A stretch of DNA of 64,000 bases from Taudactylus pleione (GCA_031769625.1 JAUIMM010000636.1:5579501-5643500); one strand, 5' to 3'. Counted from the first letter of the stretch, positions 10,362 through 23,616 are shown. Translations and numbers: made by a program. Notes: a model not told the origin generated them from the letters alone.

Positions 10362-11909
10362 CCTGAGTGCATGTATATATGTGTATATATCATGTGTAGG
10401 TAAGCTGTGGTACTCCAGCCAGGGGCAAAACTATGGGAGACAATGGCGGCGGCTGCCGCTGGGCGCCAGCACTGAAGGGGCGCCTCCTCCATTGCCTACA
10501 ATATATTCACCCCACTTGGGGTTGTAACTCAGGACCATCTCTTCCATTGGGCTTGTTGGGCAGTTGCCCAAGGGCCCGAAGCTTGTAGGGCCCCGCCAAC
10601 CCACCCCCTGCAGCTGCGGCCAGTTGGTAAATTTGTGATATTTTATAAGCCGGCCGCCGTGCACTGTATTCTGATCTAATCTCCCCCACACCAACCCCCC
10701 CGGTGATAAGTACTCACCTCAGTCCCATTTTCACTTCATTCGCCGGCTTCAGACCAGTCTCTCTGCATGTGTGGGAGTTCTGATGGGCATGCAGGAGGGT
10801 TCAATTTTATTGACCATTTAAATTTTATTCCCATGAATGGGTGGGTAGGGGTCCTAGTGCATTGCTTTGCCCAGGGCCCACACTGCTGTTAAGACAAACC
10901 TGCTGTAACTATGTACCTGGATTGTACCATCACGGCTGCCCAATACACGGCACCTCTTCCCGGCACTTGAGAAGCCACCATACACTAGTGAAGAGCTCCA
11001 TGTCCGCTGCCTCCTCCGTCTATCATAGCCTGTCCCTATTCATTGGTGTTGCTGCTCTTCAGCAGCTTCTTATGTCAGTGTGACACGTCCGATGCCCCCC
11101 TCACCCACAACTGTCCGTTTCACTTCTCCTTGGCGGCAGCCTTAGCCTCAGACCCATGCAGCACTCGGCACACCCCCTCACCAACAACTCCCCATCCCAC
11201 TCCTCCCTAGCGATAGTCCTATCTGTGAACCCGTGCAACAGTCCAGGTGCCCCCCTCACCCACAACTCCCCATCCCACTCCTCCCTAGCGGCAGCTCTAA
11301 CTGTGAGACGTACAGCAGAATCCTCAGTGGCTGGCCCGAGTATAAGTGTGGCTGCAGATCTTCTTCCAGGAGCTGGATGCCAACAAGGATACACCGGACG
11401 GAGCTGTGGGTAAGAAGGCATTGGGAGATGGGGGCCTGGGGCACCAGAAACTGAGTCTGTGGGGCAGATGTTTGGTGGACCAACTTCCTGGCATGTCATG
11501 CAGTCGGCTGTAGACTAGGCATTTTGTGATTTGTAGTCCCACCACCGTGACAGTTTTACAGTATCTTGACTCAGTCTTCAAAGCCACCAAATCAGGTGGT
11601 TTTCCCCTCCATCAGGGGTATCAGGAGGGCTCCCCTCCCTACATCAGGTAGCTTTTGACAGGAGGACTCTGAGCCTCATGCGAATTGCACCATACAGGTC
11701 ACTATCTTGTCTGTGACTAATGCATACATGTGTCCTCATACATCTATGCTCCATGCGCTATAAGTTGCGTGACACCAAACGTGTGAGCACAGAGTAATTT
11801 GGTAGCGCTGAGCTCTGGGTTTGGCTGGGAGGTGTAGTTCCACAGCAGCTGGAGTACCACAGCTTACCTACACATGATATATATACACATACTGTATATA
11901 CATGCGCAC
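10362..11909. mobile_element. Composite region bounded by ~60-bp inverted repeats
   Basis: The left segment (10,362-10,419, ending GTAAGCTGTGGTACTCCAGC) recurs inverted at 11,849-11,909 (GCTGGAGTACCACAGCTTAC). Inside are a hAT-like start CAGGGGCAAAACTATGGGAG at 10,420 and a tandem repeat. No transposase was seen. It may be an inverted-end element invaded by a hAT relative. Confidence 0.55.
11090..11320. repeat. ~79-bp tandem repeat, three units
   Basis: Three diverged units start near 11,093, 11,170 and 11,250 with CCCCCTCACCCACAACTCCC and continue to CCTAGCGGCAG. Confidence 0.7.
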
Positions 11910-12659
11910 ACACACAGTTTATGCCATCATTAAGTAGTATACAGTATTATTAGGCTTTAGACCCGATAATTAGCATTTCTTAGCGCCGCTATTCACGGCA
12001 ATAAGAAATTAACATTAGCTCGAATGTACTAAAAATCACATGCATGGAGAGAGGCTTTGAAAAGAGCTCATCCCTGCGATGTGTAAAGAAGTTAAATAAT
12101 TGCAGAAGCAGCTATTTAAATTCTATATCATAATGCAGGGCTGTACTGTGCATGTGTGGTCTGCTGACTACGCATGTACAGCGGCCTTTGCCAGAGAGGG
12201 TCCAGGAGGAACCCACTACCTATCATTTTTGCAAAATGTAGCCCATAAGCTATTATAGGGTAACGCCATCTTGAGATGGCATTATCCTATCGGGGACAAT
12301 CTTGGTTAATCTGGCAGCAAAGCAGTTTCCATAGAAACCCATGTGGGCTGCAGCTGCACATGGAGGTAAAGCAGCACATATCGGCTGCAGTCACTCCATG
12401 GTACATTTGGGGGATACTTCATTTTTTGGGCTATTACTCAGAAACTGGTGTTTTCGGGGAATATCCTACATATATTACTTACAAGTAGGCTCTTAAATGA
12501 GCTAACAAAATCTATTTACCTAGGAGATCCTGTTGACCAGATCCACAAGGTTCCTACTGACACTAGTGATCCCGCACTGATTTCCTTTCTCCCCTTGTTG
12601 CTAGGCCTGTTTCAAGCAGTCCTGGTTCGGATCAATGCCTCTCCTTTGTGAACATTCAA

Positions 12660-12960
12660 TTCACTTGATTGTATTATTTGAGGGATATTAGTTGGCAGAT
12701 CTGGCAGCTATACTCAGACAGCACATTGCAGGGAGGTCAGGCTCTGATAATAATGATGGAAATTACATTGGCACTGATTATTAAGTGAGCAGCCAGCAGC
12801 TCGTTATCTGGAACCTTGTCTCCGCTAGAATTGGACAGTGGTCACCAGGAGCTGTGCCCTGTCATCAGAGTGATGCCTTCATGTTGCTTGGAGCTAATTG
12901 CCTCCATGAGATAATAACCCCTCTTTATTGATTGTTTCAGGTAATGTCCCCAATCCCCAT
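12660..12960. promoter_or_regulatory. Candidate conserved non-coding element
   Basis: This stretch has balanced composition and no repeat termini or similarity to other parts of the window. It holds clustered TF-like words (CTGATAATAATGATGG, CTGATTATTAAGTG, CTCGTTATCTGG, GAGATAATAACC). Its look is that of a vertebrate CNE about 8 kb upstream of WWC1. This is inference only; conservation cannot be tested here. Confidence 0.3.
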
Positions 12961-14190
12961 CTCTACACCCCTTCAGGTCATACCCTCCTTGCATTCTGTA
13001 TAATTTGCCACATTTGCATCTATACTACAAGGCATTAAATCTTGCCCCTTGGTCCACCCCCACTTCTCCCCTCTACTGTTCACAGTTTCCCATTCTTCCT
13101 TGTCAACACCCCTACTGTTCTGCCACTATTACTACAGTATCATCTTCCTCAGTTTCCCCTGAGGACCATTAAGTCCATTGTCCCACCTACCCCTAATTTA
13201 TCTTACCCCTCCTTCTACATTTTAAATTTTTACAGGCAGGGACTTCATTAATTTGACCTATACAACACCGATAGCCAAGTTATAAGCAAAAATTAATATA
13301 TGTATGATGAGGGGGATGGGTATCAGTTAAACTGTTTAAAAAATTGTTTATAACTGGTATTTTAATGTAAGAATACAAAAAAACAACTTTTTTTTTTTAA
13401 AAGTTGCCATTATTTAGAATACACCTTTAAAAGTTCTACTACAAGTTACTTAAATAATATATTAAAGAGCGTACATAAACTTACTTTACTAATGAGATCA
13501 TATGATTGATAGATAAAGACAGTAAATACTTTTAAAGTTGTAGTTATTTTACAGGTCTGTGACTCAAAGTTATGCTATGTTTACCAGCTGCCAGGAGATT
13601 ACAGTTAGTAGGAAGGTGCAGTCCCCTATGCTATCCATTACATCTTTTGTTCCTGTTTTTGTATTGAGAAACTTCTTATATAACAATCACTACTTAAAAA
13701 TGTAATATTTCTAAAGCAATAATTTAACCACATTAGGTCGAAGTACTGGGTGTATCGTTTAGTGACTGTTAAAGACAAAGAAGAAATGGTTTTATTCGCA
13801 ATTCTATTCCTCCAAAAGTTACAGAACACTGGCGGTCAAGGTAATATTTGAGCACGGTAATTCCAGTGTGCCAAAGCACTGCTATTTTTACTCACAATTA
13901 TGAGCATGTATGATATACACTCTGTAGGTCAATATGTAAGGATAAAATAAATACAGAACCAGCACACCAACTCCACTTTCTTTAAGTTTCTAGATTAAAA
14001 CACATAAACTTGCTGTACATGTGACAGTGTCCTGGTATTACATCTCACAGAACAGCAAATAGAGGTGCACACCGCCAATTCTACATTCTCTTAGCAGCTC
14101 ATTTGACTAGACGCTTTGCATGGCATTTATTTACTTTTTGGTCTGTTCACAAAATATTTGTAAATTGATAAAATCATATTTGGACACATT
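12961..14190. other. Unassigned AT-rich intergenic sequence
   Basis: No gene, RNA gene or clear repeat terminus was recognised. Short ORFs are without family resemblance. Confidence 0.35.
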
Positions 14191-14191
14191 G

Positions 14192-14553
14192 GGCCTGATT
14201 CAGAGGTGCACACAGTGTTGGTGGTGTACGCAAGCGGCCAATGTTTTATGTCTGCACATGCATCCGAGTAGCACTGCGCATGCGTTTTGATGGTTAGCAC
14301 TGAGACGCAGAGCAAATTTGGACGCAGGGAGAGTGAATTTGAGAGGGTGTTCCTTGGAGGCAACTGGGTGGTTTCAGACGTGGTCGTGTCTCTGGCAGCG
14401 GCCACATCTAAAGATGCAGTGGCGCTGACAAAGGAAGCCATTTTCAGATGGTGCCCCAATGGTACATTAGCGCCGCTGGCAGTGGGCGTTTCAGTAGGTC
14501 ATAGCGTTATTATAAAGGCGAGGCTGCGGCTGTGTGCTCCTCTGAATCAGGCC
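14192..14553. mobile_element. MITE with GGCCTGATTCAGAGG termini
   Basis: Left end GGCCTGATTCAGAGGTGCAC; right end GTGCTCCTCTGAATCAGGCC, inverted. About 360 bp, GC-rich interior, no transposase. It shares the CCTGATTCAG terminus with elements at 25.1, 34.4, 40.5, 52.5, 55.5 and 60.8 kb. Confidence 0.75.
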
Positions 14554-14844
14554 AACTGTACTTTAATAAGACTATATTTTTCTCTTTTCAAATAATGATC
14601 ATCTGAGTAATCAAAACGGTTATTTTATTTTTAGCATCATAATACTTTACATGGATTTATGTACACTAACTTTCTTTACAAATCTGATTGCACAGAGTAA
14701 AAGGTGTTATATTGAAAGCAGAGACCAAAGTACTGCCACCTTCAAGGTGTTGTACAATGTGGTTATCTTGTGTAACTAAAAATCTGTATGTAATCCTGCT
14801 AATACAGAGGCCTTTCAATAGTCCCAATTTTGTCAGTACTGTAA

Positions 14845-16240
14845 AGATTTACGGTCCTATGTATCAAGCTGTTTTTTACATCATTTTATGTAGAAACTGC
14901 AGTTTCTGCATAATTTTATGTGTTGCAGCTATATACTAATGGCACAGTGCAGGTGATTTCACACAAATGTCTGGCAAAGTGCTAATTAGCACTGTAGATT
15001 GCAGTCCCCATTATTATCAATGTTGACTACGATCTGACTCCTATGTACCAACAGGGCCGGCAACAGAAATAATGAGGCCAGGTACACATATTTTTTTTAG
15101 GGCTCCCTATCCCTGGGACCCTGGCAGGTACAGGCCAGTCCTTTGAGTGTGTTCCTTACCTACAGTATATGTGTTTTCTCTGCAATGGGGAACCTATGAA
15201 AGAATTGTTCCTGCCTGGGTAGATGGCGACTTCATCATTCAGTATTCACTTTAGAGGTCAGGAAAATACCTGTTTGCGCAGGAATATAAGCAATGTCATT
15301 GTCATATAGCAGTGTCTCTTTCTAATCCCCCATGTCTCTCTCTCCAGCCTGCAGCATACTTACCTACTTCTTCTGTCTCCTCCATAGGAGAAGCCCTGGG
15401 AGGAGAAGGAGGTGGTGCGGCGATGGAGCCGGAAGTTTATCGTCATTAAGCCCCTCCCCATCATGTGAATACCGTTTATTTAAATAGAGGCAGGGCTAAA
15501 TGACGCAATTCTTAGAATCACATCATTAAGCTCTGTCCTACTCGGGGACCGGCGATCACCGAGAAACTTCTCCCCATTCACCCAACTTCTCTAGGAAGTG
15601 GCCAGGATGCGGGAGAAGTGCCTACTCTTCCAGGGGTGCGGGGAATTACCAAAAAAATCGGGATTCTCCCGCAAGTTCCGGGAGAGTAGGCAAGTATGGC
15701 CCACACAGTGTCTCTCTCTCTCCAGCCAACAGTCACCCTCCAGCTCCCACAGTCGCCCCCCAGCCCACACACTTACCTTCTTATGGCAGTCAGCTGCGGC
15801 TCCTCTGTTCTGTTTCAGCTGTGCCGCGTCACGCTCACTGTGTCCAAATAAACAAAAACATTTTTTCCCATCTACGCTTACATCTAGCTAATCTGTGGGG
15901 CTCTGGGGCCGCCTGGAACCTAGGGGCCCAGGATGGCTCTGCCCCTTGTCGTCGCCCCCCCCTCCTTCCCCGTCACCGGGCCTGTGTAACAAACTCCAAA
16001 ATGCGAAGCTTTTCTGAGTTTGGTCCCGGTAGTTTACACCATCTTCAGATGTTTCCATCTCTCTCTCGCAGCCTCCGCAGGAGAAATCTTTCACAAACGT
16101 GGATATAACTCGCAAGAACAGCGTGTTCCTGCGAGTTTCCCTTAGTACATAGCGGGGATATTTTCATTAAAAATTAAAATATCCCCTGGATAAAAATATC
16201 AGCAGTTCTGCGATTATTAGTACACAGACCCCTTTATTAC
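14845..16240. mobile_element. Older MITE (CCTATGTATCAAGC type), interrupted by a hAT-like element
   Basis: The left part 14,845-15,051 (CCTATGTATCAAGCTG, then GTGCTAATTAGCACTGTAGA) and right part 15,985-16,240 are collinear with the single stretch 30,945-31,400, where no insertion is present. The right end TTAGTACACAGACCCC resembles the left end inverted. Confidence 0.65.
15052..15984. mobile_element. hAT-like non-autonomous element with near-exact 8-bp target duplication
   Basis: Ends CAGGGCCGGC...CCGGGCCTG are inverted repeats. The flanks TGTACCAA (15,044-15,051) and TGTAACAA (15,985-15,992) match at 7 of 8 positions, the length typical of hAT transposition. It lies inside an older repeat whose uninterrupted relative at 31,098 reads TGTACCAAGCTTCCAAAA. 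No transposase is present. Confidence 0.8.
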
Positions 16241-16569
16241 CTTTTAAAAAAAACAATTATCCCAAGGATATAAGAAAGGTCTCTCCGATACCTGCTACTG
16301 TCCCTATATTTTCATAGCAGCCCCATAGGCTTTGTCGGGACAGGGCCTTTTCACAAGCTCTATCCCACACTGCTGTTAAGACAACCCTAGCTGGGGGAAG
16401 TGCTGTGAGGTGGTATTGTATATTGATTTCTATATAAATCACTAGAAGAGTCTCTGTCAGACATGGCTGGTAGGTGATGTATTCGATTATAGTTTAGATA
16501 TAATGATTTTTCATATATATATATATTTTTCATACACATTTAAATTGCTACCACATTAGATAAACCACG

Positions 16570-16860
16570 TCCATTTGCTTATTCTATGGGGCACATTAAA
16601 TTGGCAGCGAGGTTTTGCCCGTGAAAAAATACGTGGACCTCACAACCAATTTTGAATTCTCGCAGGTATGCGTGCTCCCAATACCTGCAGGATCCAATTC
16701 CACAAAAATTGGATGTAGGTATTTTAGTGGCCAAAGACCACGGGGGAGGGGGAGAAAAAAATAAAAGTCACCCGTTCCAGACGCTCCTCTCTCTGCTGTG
16801 CCCGGGTGCTGCCTGCTCCACACTCCGGACTAGCTGCTCCAGCCCACAGGTAAGTGACTG
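16570..16860. repeat. Dispersed repeat of the 'ATCCAATT' group
   Basis: Contains ATACCTGCAGGATCCAATTC and AAAATTGGATGTAGG, themes shared with the regions at 30.2, 52.4, 53.6 and 55.4 kb. The termini are unclear. Confidence 0.4.
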
Positions 16861-16872
16861 CACACTGACACA

Positions 16873-17160
16873 GGGATTATTATTATCCTTTATTTATATG
16901 GCGCCACAAAGGTTCCGCAGCGCCTTACACGGTACATAAATGAGCACATAAGAAAAACAGTTAATAGTAATACAAAACAATACAGGACAAGGACATGGTT
17001 TATAAACATAGCTGCATAACACAAGCAGCAGGACATGAGCAACCAGGTGCCAGGTGTCATTGTGGGGAGTTAGGAGTAAATTATACTATAAGTAGGGGGA
17101 GAAGCACATGAGGGACGAGGGTCCTGCTCGTGAGAGCTTACATTCTAAAGGGGAGGGGTA
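16873..17160. repeat. Dispersed repeat with TTATTATCCTTTATTTATAT start
   Basis: Starts with ATTATTATTATCCTTTATTT and GGCGCCACAAAGGTTCCGCA, ends with GTCCTGCTCGTGAGAGCTTA and CATTCTAAAGGGG. This arrangement recurs widely in frog genomes and is distantly like the 8,650 repeat in reverse (AAGCTT..GAGCAGG; CGCTATATAA). Confidence 0.6.
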
Positions 17161-17548
17161 GATAGACAGGGGTGACACAGATGGGGTAGATAGTGAAGGA
17201 GCATGGAGCAGTGGGTTAGGATACGTGCTGCGGAATGTGTGTGTATAAGATGACCTGATGTTATGTCAAAATTAAGTCCTTCATTCATATATCTCTATGA
17301 CAGAAAATAGATTTTGATTACGTGTTGTGTACATGAGAGGTGTCTAAAATGAAGTTGTAGCACTTTAATTATTGTGTTACATTTTAGCATATAAATACAT
17401 TCAGATAAAAATGGATATATTATGGGACTGTCCCGCCATCCTAATACAGTAGTGACTACTTTAGTCCCAGATGCTGGGTGCTGGGATCACACACACTGAT
17501 GGAGGGTTACACACAGTGGCAGGGGGAGTCACACGCACTGATGGGGGG

Positions 17549-19011
17549 CAGAGGCGTCACTAGGGTTGGTGTCACCTGGTGCTGTAATGCATGGTGACAC
17601 CCCCCCCTCCACCCAAAAAAAAAAAATTGAGACCAAGATGCGCAGCGCCGCAAACTTCTCCCCCTTACCTGTCCAGCATTCACACTGTGCTCCTCCCAGG
17701 ATGCCGGGCGCATCCGGCGGGCGTAATGATGCCACGCCCGGTATTCTGGGTAGCAGTGCTTAAAGTGGTCCTAGAGACGTGGTGGAACGACCGCCCCATC
17801 CTCAGCAATTTATCAATAAAAGGACAGCATGCGCCTAAGGCACATGGTGCAAAAAAGGGGCGTGATCTCGAAAGAAAATGGCATGTTCATACAATACTAT
17901 CCCCAATTCAAATTACAACGCACAGTAGCACAATCTTATTCACATTACACCGCACATAGTGCCCCTTATTCACATTGCACCATAAATTAGTGTCCCTTAT
18001 TTATGTTACGACACACAGTAGTGCCCCTTTTACACAATGCCCACAGTAGTGCCCTTTTTACATAATGCCCACATTAGTGACCCTTATACACAATGCCCAT
18101 AGTAGTGCCCCTTAAACAATGCCCCCAGTAGTAGTGCCCCTTATGCAATGCCCCCTGTAGCTCTGCCCATTTAAGCAGTTCCCCCTTAAGTAGTGCCGCT
18201 TTATGCAATGTACCCTGCAGCTGTGCCCAATATGCAATGCCCCCTGTATTATAGCCCATCATGCAATGCCTCCTGTATTAGACCCCCATATACTGTGCCC
18301 CCACTAGTGCCCTTACACAGTGGCCCCAGTAGCATCCCTTATGCAGTGCCCCTTATACAGTACCCCAGTATCGCCCCTTATGCAATGCCCCTTATATAGT
18401 ACCCCCAGTAGCACCCTTTATATAATACCCCCAGGAGCTCCCCTTATGCAGCGTCCCCAGACAGTAATGCCCCTTATGCTGTGCCCCCAGTAGTACCCTT
18501 ATACTGTGCCCTCTATACACTATCCCCAGTAGTGCCAATATGCAGTGGCCCCAGTAACGCTGCTTATGCTGTGCCCCCACCCCTGTACAGTACTACTTAC
18601 CTTCCTTTACGAAGTCCAGGCTGGCTTGTCCGGGCGGCGTGCACACACCTCCTTCTTCTCCTTCCCAGAATGGAAAGGTATATTTCCCCTTCAGCCGGCG
18701 TGCCGCGTGCCTGATGACGTCACCGCGGCCAGCGGCCAGAGCCACACACAGGCAAAGAGAGATGCTCTGTGCCTGTGTGTGGCTCTGAACGCCGGCCGCG
18801 CCGCAGTGAGAGACTTAAATCACCCGCAGCGGCGGCTGCAGGGCCAGTCTATTTGGGGTCGGCAGGGGGTGTGCGGGCAACGGACGGGTCTGTGGATGGC
18901 GTGCGGCCCGCATGTGTGTGTGTTGCTCTTTTTGGTGTCACCCTCTTGAAGGGTTGAAGGGTGACACCCGATGCGGGCCGCACCCCCCGCACCCCCCTAG
19001 TGACGCCACTG
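17549..19011. mobile_element. hAT-like non-autonomous element, 1.46 kb, exact 8-bp target duplication
   Basis: Flanked by ATGGGGGG at 17,541-17,548 and 19,012-19,019. Ends CAGAGGCGTCACTAGGG and (reversed) CAGTGGCGTCACTAGGG are inverted; the next inner segments (GGTGTCACC / GGTGACACCC) are also inverted. The interior is a minisatellite plus GC-rich sequence, with no transposase ORF. Confidence 0.9.
17950..18600. repeat. Degenerate minisatellite inside the hAT-like element
   Basis: Units of 20-35 bp around AGTAGTGCCCCTTATGCAAT and GCCCC. A similar unit in reverse orientation forms the repeat at 35,285-35,690. Confidence 0.8.
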
Positions 19012-19019
19012 ATGGGGGG

Positions 19020-20489
19020 TCACAGTGACAGGAGGGTCACACACAGGGACCTCACACACACTGATCTGCAACACAGGAATCTCACTGTGCGCTGTGGAAG
19101 TTGTCAGAGGAAGACTGAACCACTTCAGCATGTCGGGGATGTTCCTCCAGATGACAGCGCTGCCAGAAGTTAAGTAATTACTGGACTAATTAAGCTAATT
19201 GGGGGGGGCATAGGCAAACGCAGGAGGGCTTACGGTTGCCTGGAAACCCCCCTCCCCACCCACACCATAACCACTATAACAACAGTATATAATTAAATTT
19301 TACCATGAAATAATTAACACAACTAGTAATGATTACACCTTTGTACCAACTAGGAGATCTGGAAAATGTGCACTATTAGGGGTGCACTACTATAGACCAT
19401 CTATAGGAATAATTATTAATAGTGTGTAACATCCGCTATCCAGTGCACAAGAAAATAAATGTGTACATATATGTCCAGGGCAGTGCTAGGATCTACTGCG
19501 GCTCCCCCAAACTCCCAGATTTGCTCCACCGCTCTGGAATGATGCCCACATTTGAAATAAAAGCATTCAGCTCAGGCTGGTTTGCCCTACTGCCACGTCT
19601 AATGGGTTAACTATGTTTCTGACCCTGTATGTCGGAATTATGACCTACACTGCATTTTGTATGACGCATATTATAGCTGTTTAGGTGTTAATGATGCCCT
19701 CTTCATGGACTGGCTAAACTCGCTCTAAAATCAACCATTTGGAAACCCCCTTCTAGAAATCCTGCGTTTGCCACTGGGTGGGGGGCGAGGTTTGTAAGCT
19801 AGTCCATCCAATTTTTCCTAAAAATAATTATATTAGCAAAATTAGGCTTGCTCTGAATCTACAAGAAAAACAAAATGAGCGCTCACACCCTAATAGATAA
19901 ATCTCTCACCCGATTGAACACCATTACCGGGGATTTTCCCGCAGGTGCGAGGTTTTTGATAAATTCACACCTGCTGTAATTGAATTATGCCCCTAAGTAT
20001 AACAATCTTTTTTTATTATTTTTTATAAATACAATTTAACATAAATGAAGCATTATAAACAGACAGCAGCAGCAGCCCCCCAATACAAATATTTATATAA
20101 AAATAAAATACTTTGGACAACACAGGCCATGAATATATTGCAGCTATAATAAGCATAGTGTTTTGACAAACTCACGATAATGCCCCAGTTGTCATGGCCC
20201 TTTATCTCTTCTCTATGTTTATACAGCAGCTGGTGCCCTGAATCTCCCAGATACATCATGACAATCACACCGTGATATTACAAGTGTGAGCCCTGGTTGC
20301 TGTGTGTATGCTGATCATGCTTCAGAAAGGGGGAGGCGGGGGAACCACCATCTGTGTCATGTGCCCCACTATTCTTGTGTTTATAGGAGCACTCTCAGAG
20401 AAGGTCTATTACCTGTACACCCGTACAGTCATGTAGTGCAGGTCTATTACCTGTATTACAGTAGCGCCGGTTTATTACCTGTATTACAG
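19020..20489. other. Intergenic sequence directly upstream of the WWC1 promoter
   Basis: Mostly AT-rich. A fragment at 19,330-19,385 resembles the right side of the hAT MITE at 23,313-23,514 (GATCTGGAAAATGTG). A duplicated short motif GGTCTATTACCTGTA occurs at 20,402 and 20,442, with a variant at 20,468. No gene was seen. Confidence 0.4.
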
Positions 20490-21259
<770 letters not shown>

Positions 21260-22097
21260 TGACGACGGCTACTCTCTCTCAGCTGCAATGTATTACCTGC
21301 CCACTGGCACTGCCTTACAGATGGGGCACCCAGTCGCTGATTATCTATGCTATAATTGAAAACAGCCGTCATTAGTTATATTATTGCTTTGTGAGCTATA
21401 TGTGATGTTATTGTTGCTGTCCGTACGGTGTTATATTATACTTGATGCATAGTTAACAGTATTATGACCGTCAGAGTTACATATTCAGCAGCAGTGAGTT
21501 GCTATTTTGACATTAGTTTTTTTAGTGGTTGGAATTAGTTTTAAGTGATATTTTGATTCATATATTTGTTAATTTAGTTTTTTTTATATACTGGTGCTTG
21601 ATAAGTGACAAAGGTTTGTTCCATATGTGAAAGCTTAACATTTTTAATTCAAATAAACAAAATTTTTGGTCATATAATACTGTACAATGCACACAGAAAA
21701 GTTGTAAGAGCCCAGCTTTGACATTTCCGTTCTGAACAATGATATTAAAACGCTTTATTTTACGTTCTATGAATCCAGTATTCGCTTATTTTCGAACCAT
21801 TACCCATTAATTTTTGCTGCCCATTAGTCTAATCACAGTATACTTATTGTAGATCAGAACATTTTGCATAATAAATACAGAAAGTGACCAGGGGGTGAAT
21901 GGGGCGAACACCACATATTACCAGATGGTTGGACTTGCCTTCACTCTTATCTGCTCTCCACCGCTTTGATGCATTGGGACCACTATGTCTGCATGCTAAT
22001 AGGCATTGCACCTACCTGTCCACCATTTGTGCTCTGCTAATACCCCTATTTGAATTCATCAGATGCTATTACTAACATTTGTATACTCACATATCAA

Positions 22098-22273
22098 GGG
22101 GGCCTATGTATCAAAGCTGGGAGAGAGATAAAATTGTGACAGATAAAGTACTAACCAATCAGCTTCCAATTTACATTTTTCAGGCTGTGTTTAAAAAATG
22201 ATAGGAGCTGATAGGTTGGTAATTTTGTTTGTTACAATTTTGTCTTTCTTCCAGCTTTGATACATAGGCCCCC
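22098..22273. mobile_element. Palindromic MITE, snapback copy 1
   Basis: Ends GGGGGCCTATGTATCAAAGC and its inverse (GCTTTGATACATAGGCCCCC). The central spacer contains CAGGCTGTGTTTAAAAAATG. The left arm holds AACCAATCAGCTT (CCAAT at 22,155). Four such copies occur in the window. Confidence 0.85.
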
Positions 22274-22496
22274 TAGGTATGAAATGTATTTATGCAAATA
22301 TACTTGAGATGTGAACATGTTGGATTTATCGATGTGGATTGCTTGAAAAACCTTATTTTGTCTTAATTATGCATGTATTGTATGATACAGCTTAAAGTAA
22401 AATAGGTTACACAAACAAGTTTACCATTGTAGACTGATCCAAAAGCTTATGCAATAAGAGAAAATCATTCCACATGCATATTTTTATTTGATCAAT

Positions 22497-22890
22497 TATA
22501 CCTCCTTTCCACCAATAACCTGGGTCCGACCTGGGTTTTTAGACATGGGTCAGACACCGTTTACACAGCACAGCATCTGTGTTATTCTCAGGTCAGCCCC
22601 GTTCACACTGGGCCTGGGTCTGCCCTGCTAAACTCTTGAGGTCATAAAAAGTGGGAGGTGACTGCTCCACAACCACCAATCTGCTCATTTTAGGCATGAC
22701 CCAGGTCAGATAACCCGGGTTGCGCCGTTTACACTGCACTATTACCCAGGTCCAACCCTGGTAGCTGCCTGCGTAGGATTGCTGGGTCACTTGACCCAGG
22801 TTATTTTTCAGGGACACTTTTACACTGATCTGCGACCCGGTTAGACCCAGCAAAAACCCAGGTGTTTGCTCTGGTGTAAAAGGGGTATTA
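22497..22890. mobile_element. MITE with ATACC..CCTTT termini
   Basis: Left end ATACCTCCTTTCCACC; right end GGTGTAAAAGGGGTAT, inverted. The interior is rich in GACCTGGGT/ACCCAGGTC words in both orientations. No ORF of interest. Confidence 0.65.
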
Positions 22891-23129
22891 CAGATTTAGG
22901 GGTCTATGTACTAAAGTTTGCCACACAGATTGAGGAGTAAATTTGTTCAGAGCCTGGCCCATATTGAGATGGGTTCCTTATTAGTGATATTTATCAATGT
23001 TGCTCACTGCAAATGGAATTCACTTCTCTTAAAAACATTGCATAAAAATCGTGAAAGCACCACCAATAATTTATTTAAATTGATTTTGCCTACCCTCACC
23101 ACATGTTGTTGTCCTATCTAGTCTGTTCT

Positions 23130-23275
23130 TTTATTGCTGTAAGTTGTTTCTAGATACATCAATTTACACTGTAATGTAATTATGATCTGTCAAATGACAT
23201 TGTTACTATGTATAATCCTTGTACAGCACTGCAGACACTGGTCTTTTCAAAATAAAAGATAACAATAATAATGCT
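23130..23275. repeat. Decayed dispersed repeat (CTTGTACAGCACTGC...AATAAAAGATAA)
   Basis: Its 3' end (TTGTACAGCACTGCAGACAC, AAATAAAAGATAACAATAAT) looks like a diverged relative of the repeat at 8,650-8,845. Confidence 0.4.
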
Positions 23276-23312
23276 CAGCCTAAAAACAGCATTTTAACAT
23301 GTTGTACTAGGT

Positions 23313-23514
23313 CATAGGTTCTCAAACTCAGTCCTCAGGACCCCACACAGTGCATGTTTTCCAGGTCTCATCACAGAATCAAGTGAAATAATTATAACCA
23401 CTTGTGGATCTTTTAAAATGTGTCAGTGAGTAATGAGTACACCTGTGCACCTGCTGGGTGATCTGGAAAATGTGAACTGTGTAGGGTCCTGAGGACAGAG
23501 TTTGAGAACCACTG
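23313..23514. mobile_element. hAT MITE with exact 8-bp target duplication TACTAGGT
   Basis: TACTAGGT occurs at 23,305-23,312 and 23,515-23,522. Ends CATAGGTTCTCAAACTC and (reversed) CAGTGGTTCTCAAACTC are inverted and continue with GTCCTCAGGACCC. 202 bp, non-coding. Confidence 0.9.
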
Positions 23515-23616
23515 TACTAGGTTATACTCCTGTATGAGAAATGGAGAATTATCAATATAATTGCTCAGATTTTTTACATGATAACCAAGAAAGAACTAAC
23601 ATATTAAATAGTCTTT

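Noticed and set aside
11101..11590. Overlapping minus-strand ORFs with REEWDGELxVRG repeats
   Set aside because: Result of the 79-bp tandem repeat; no conservation signal.
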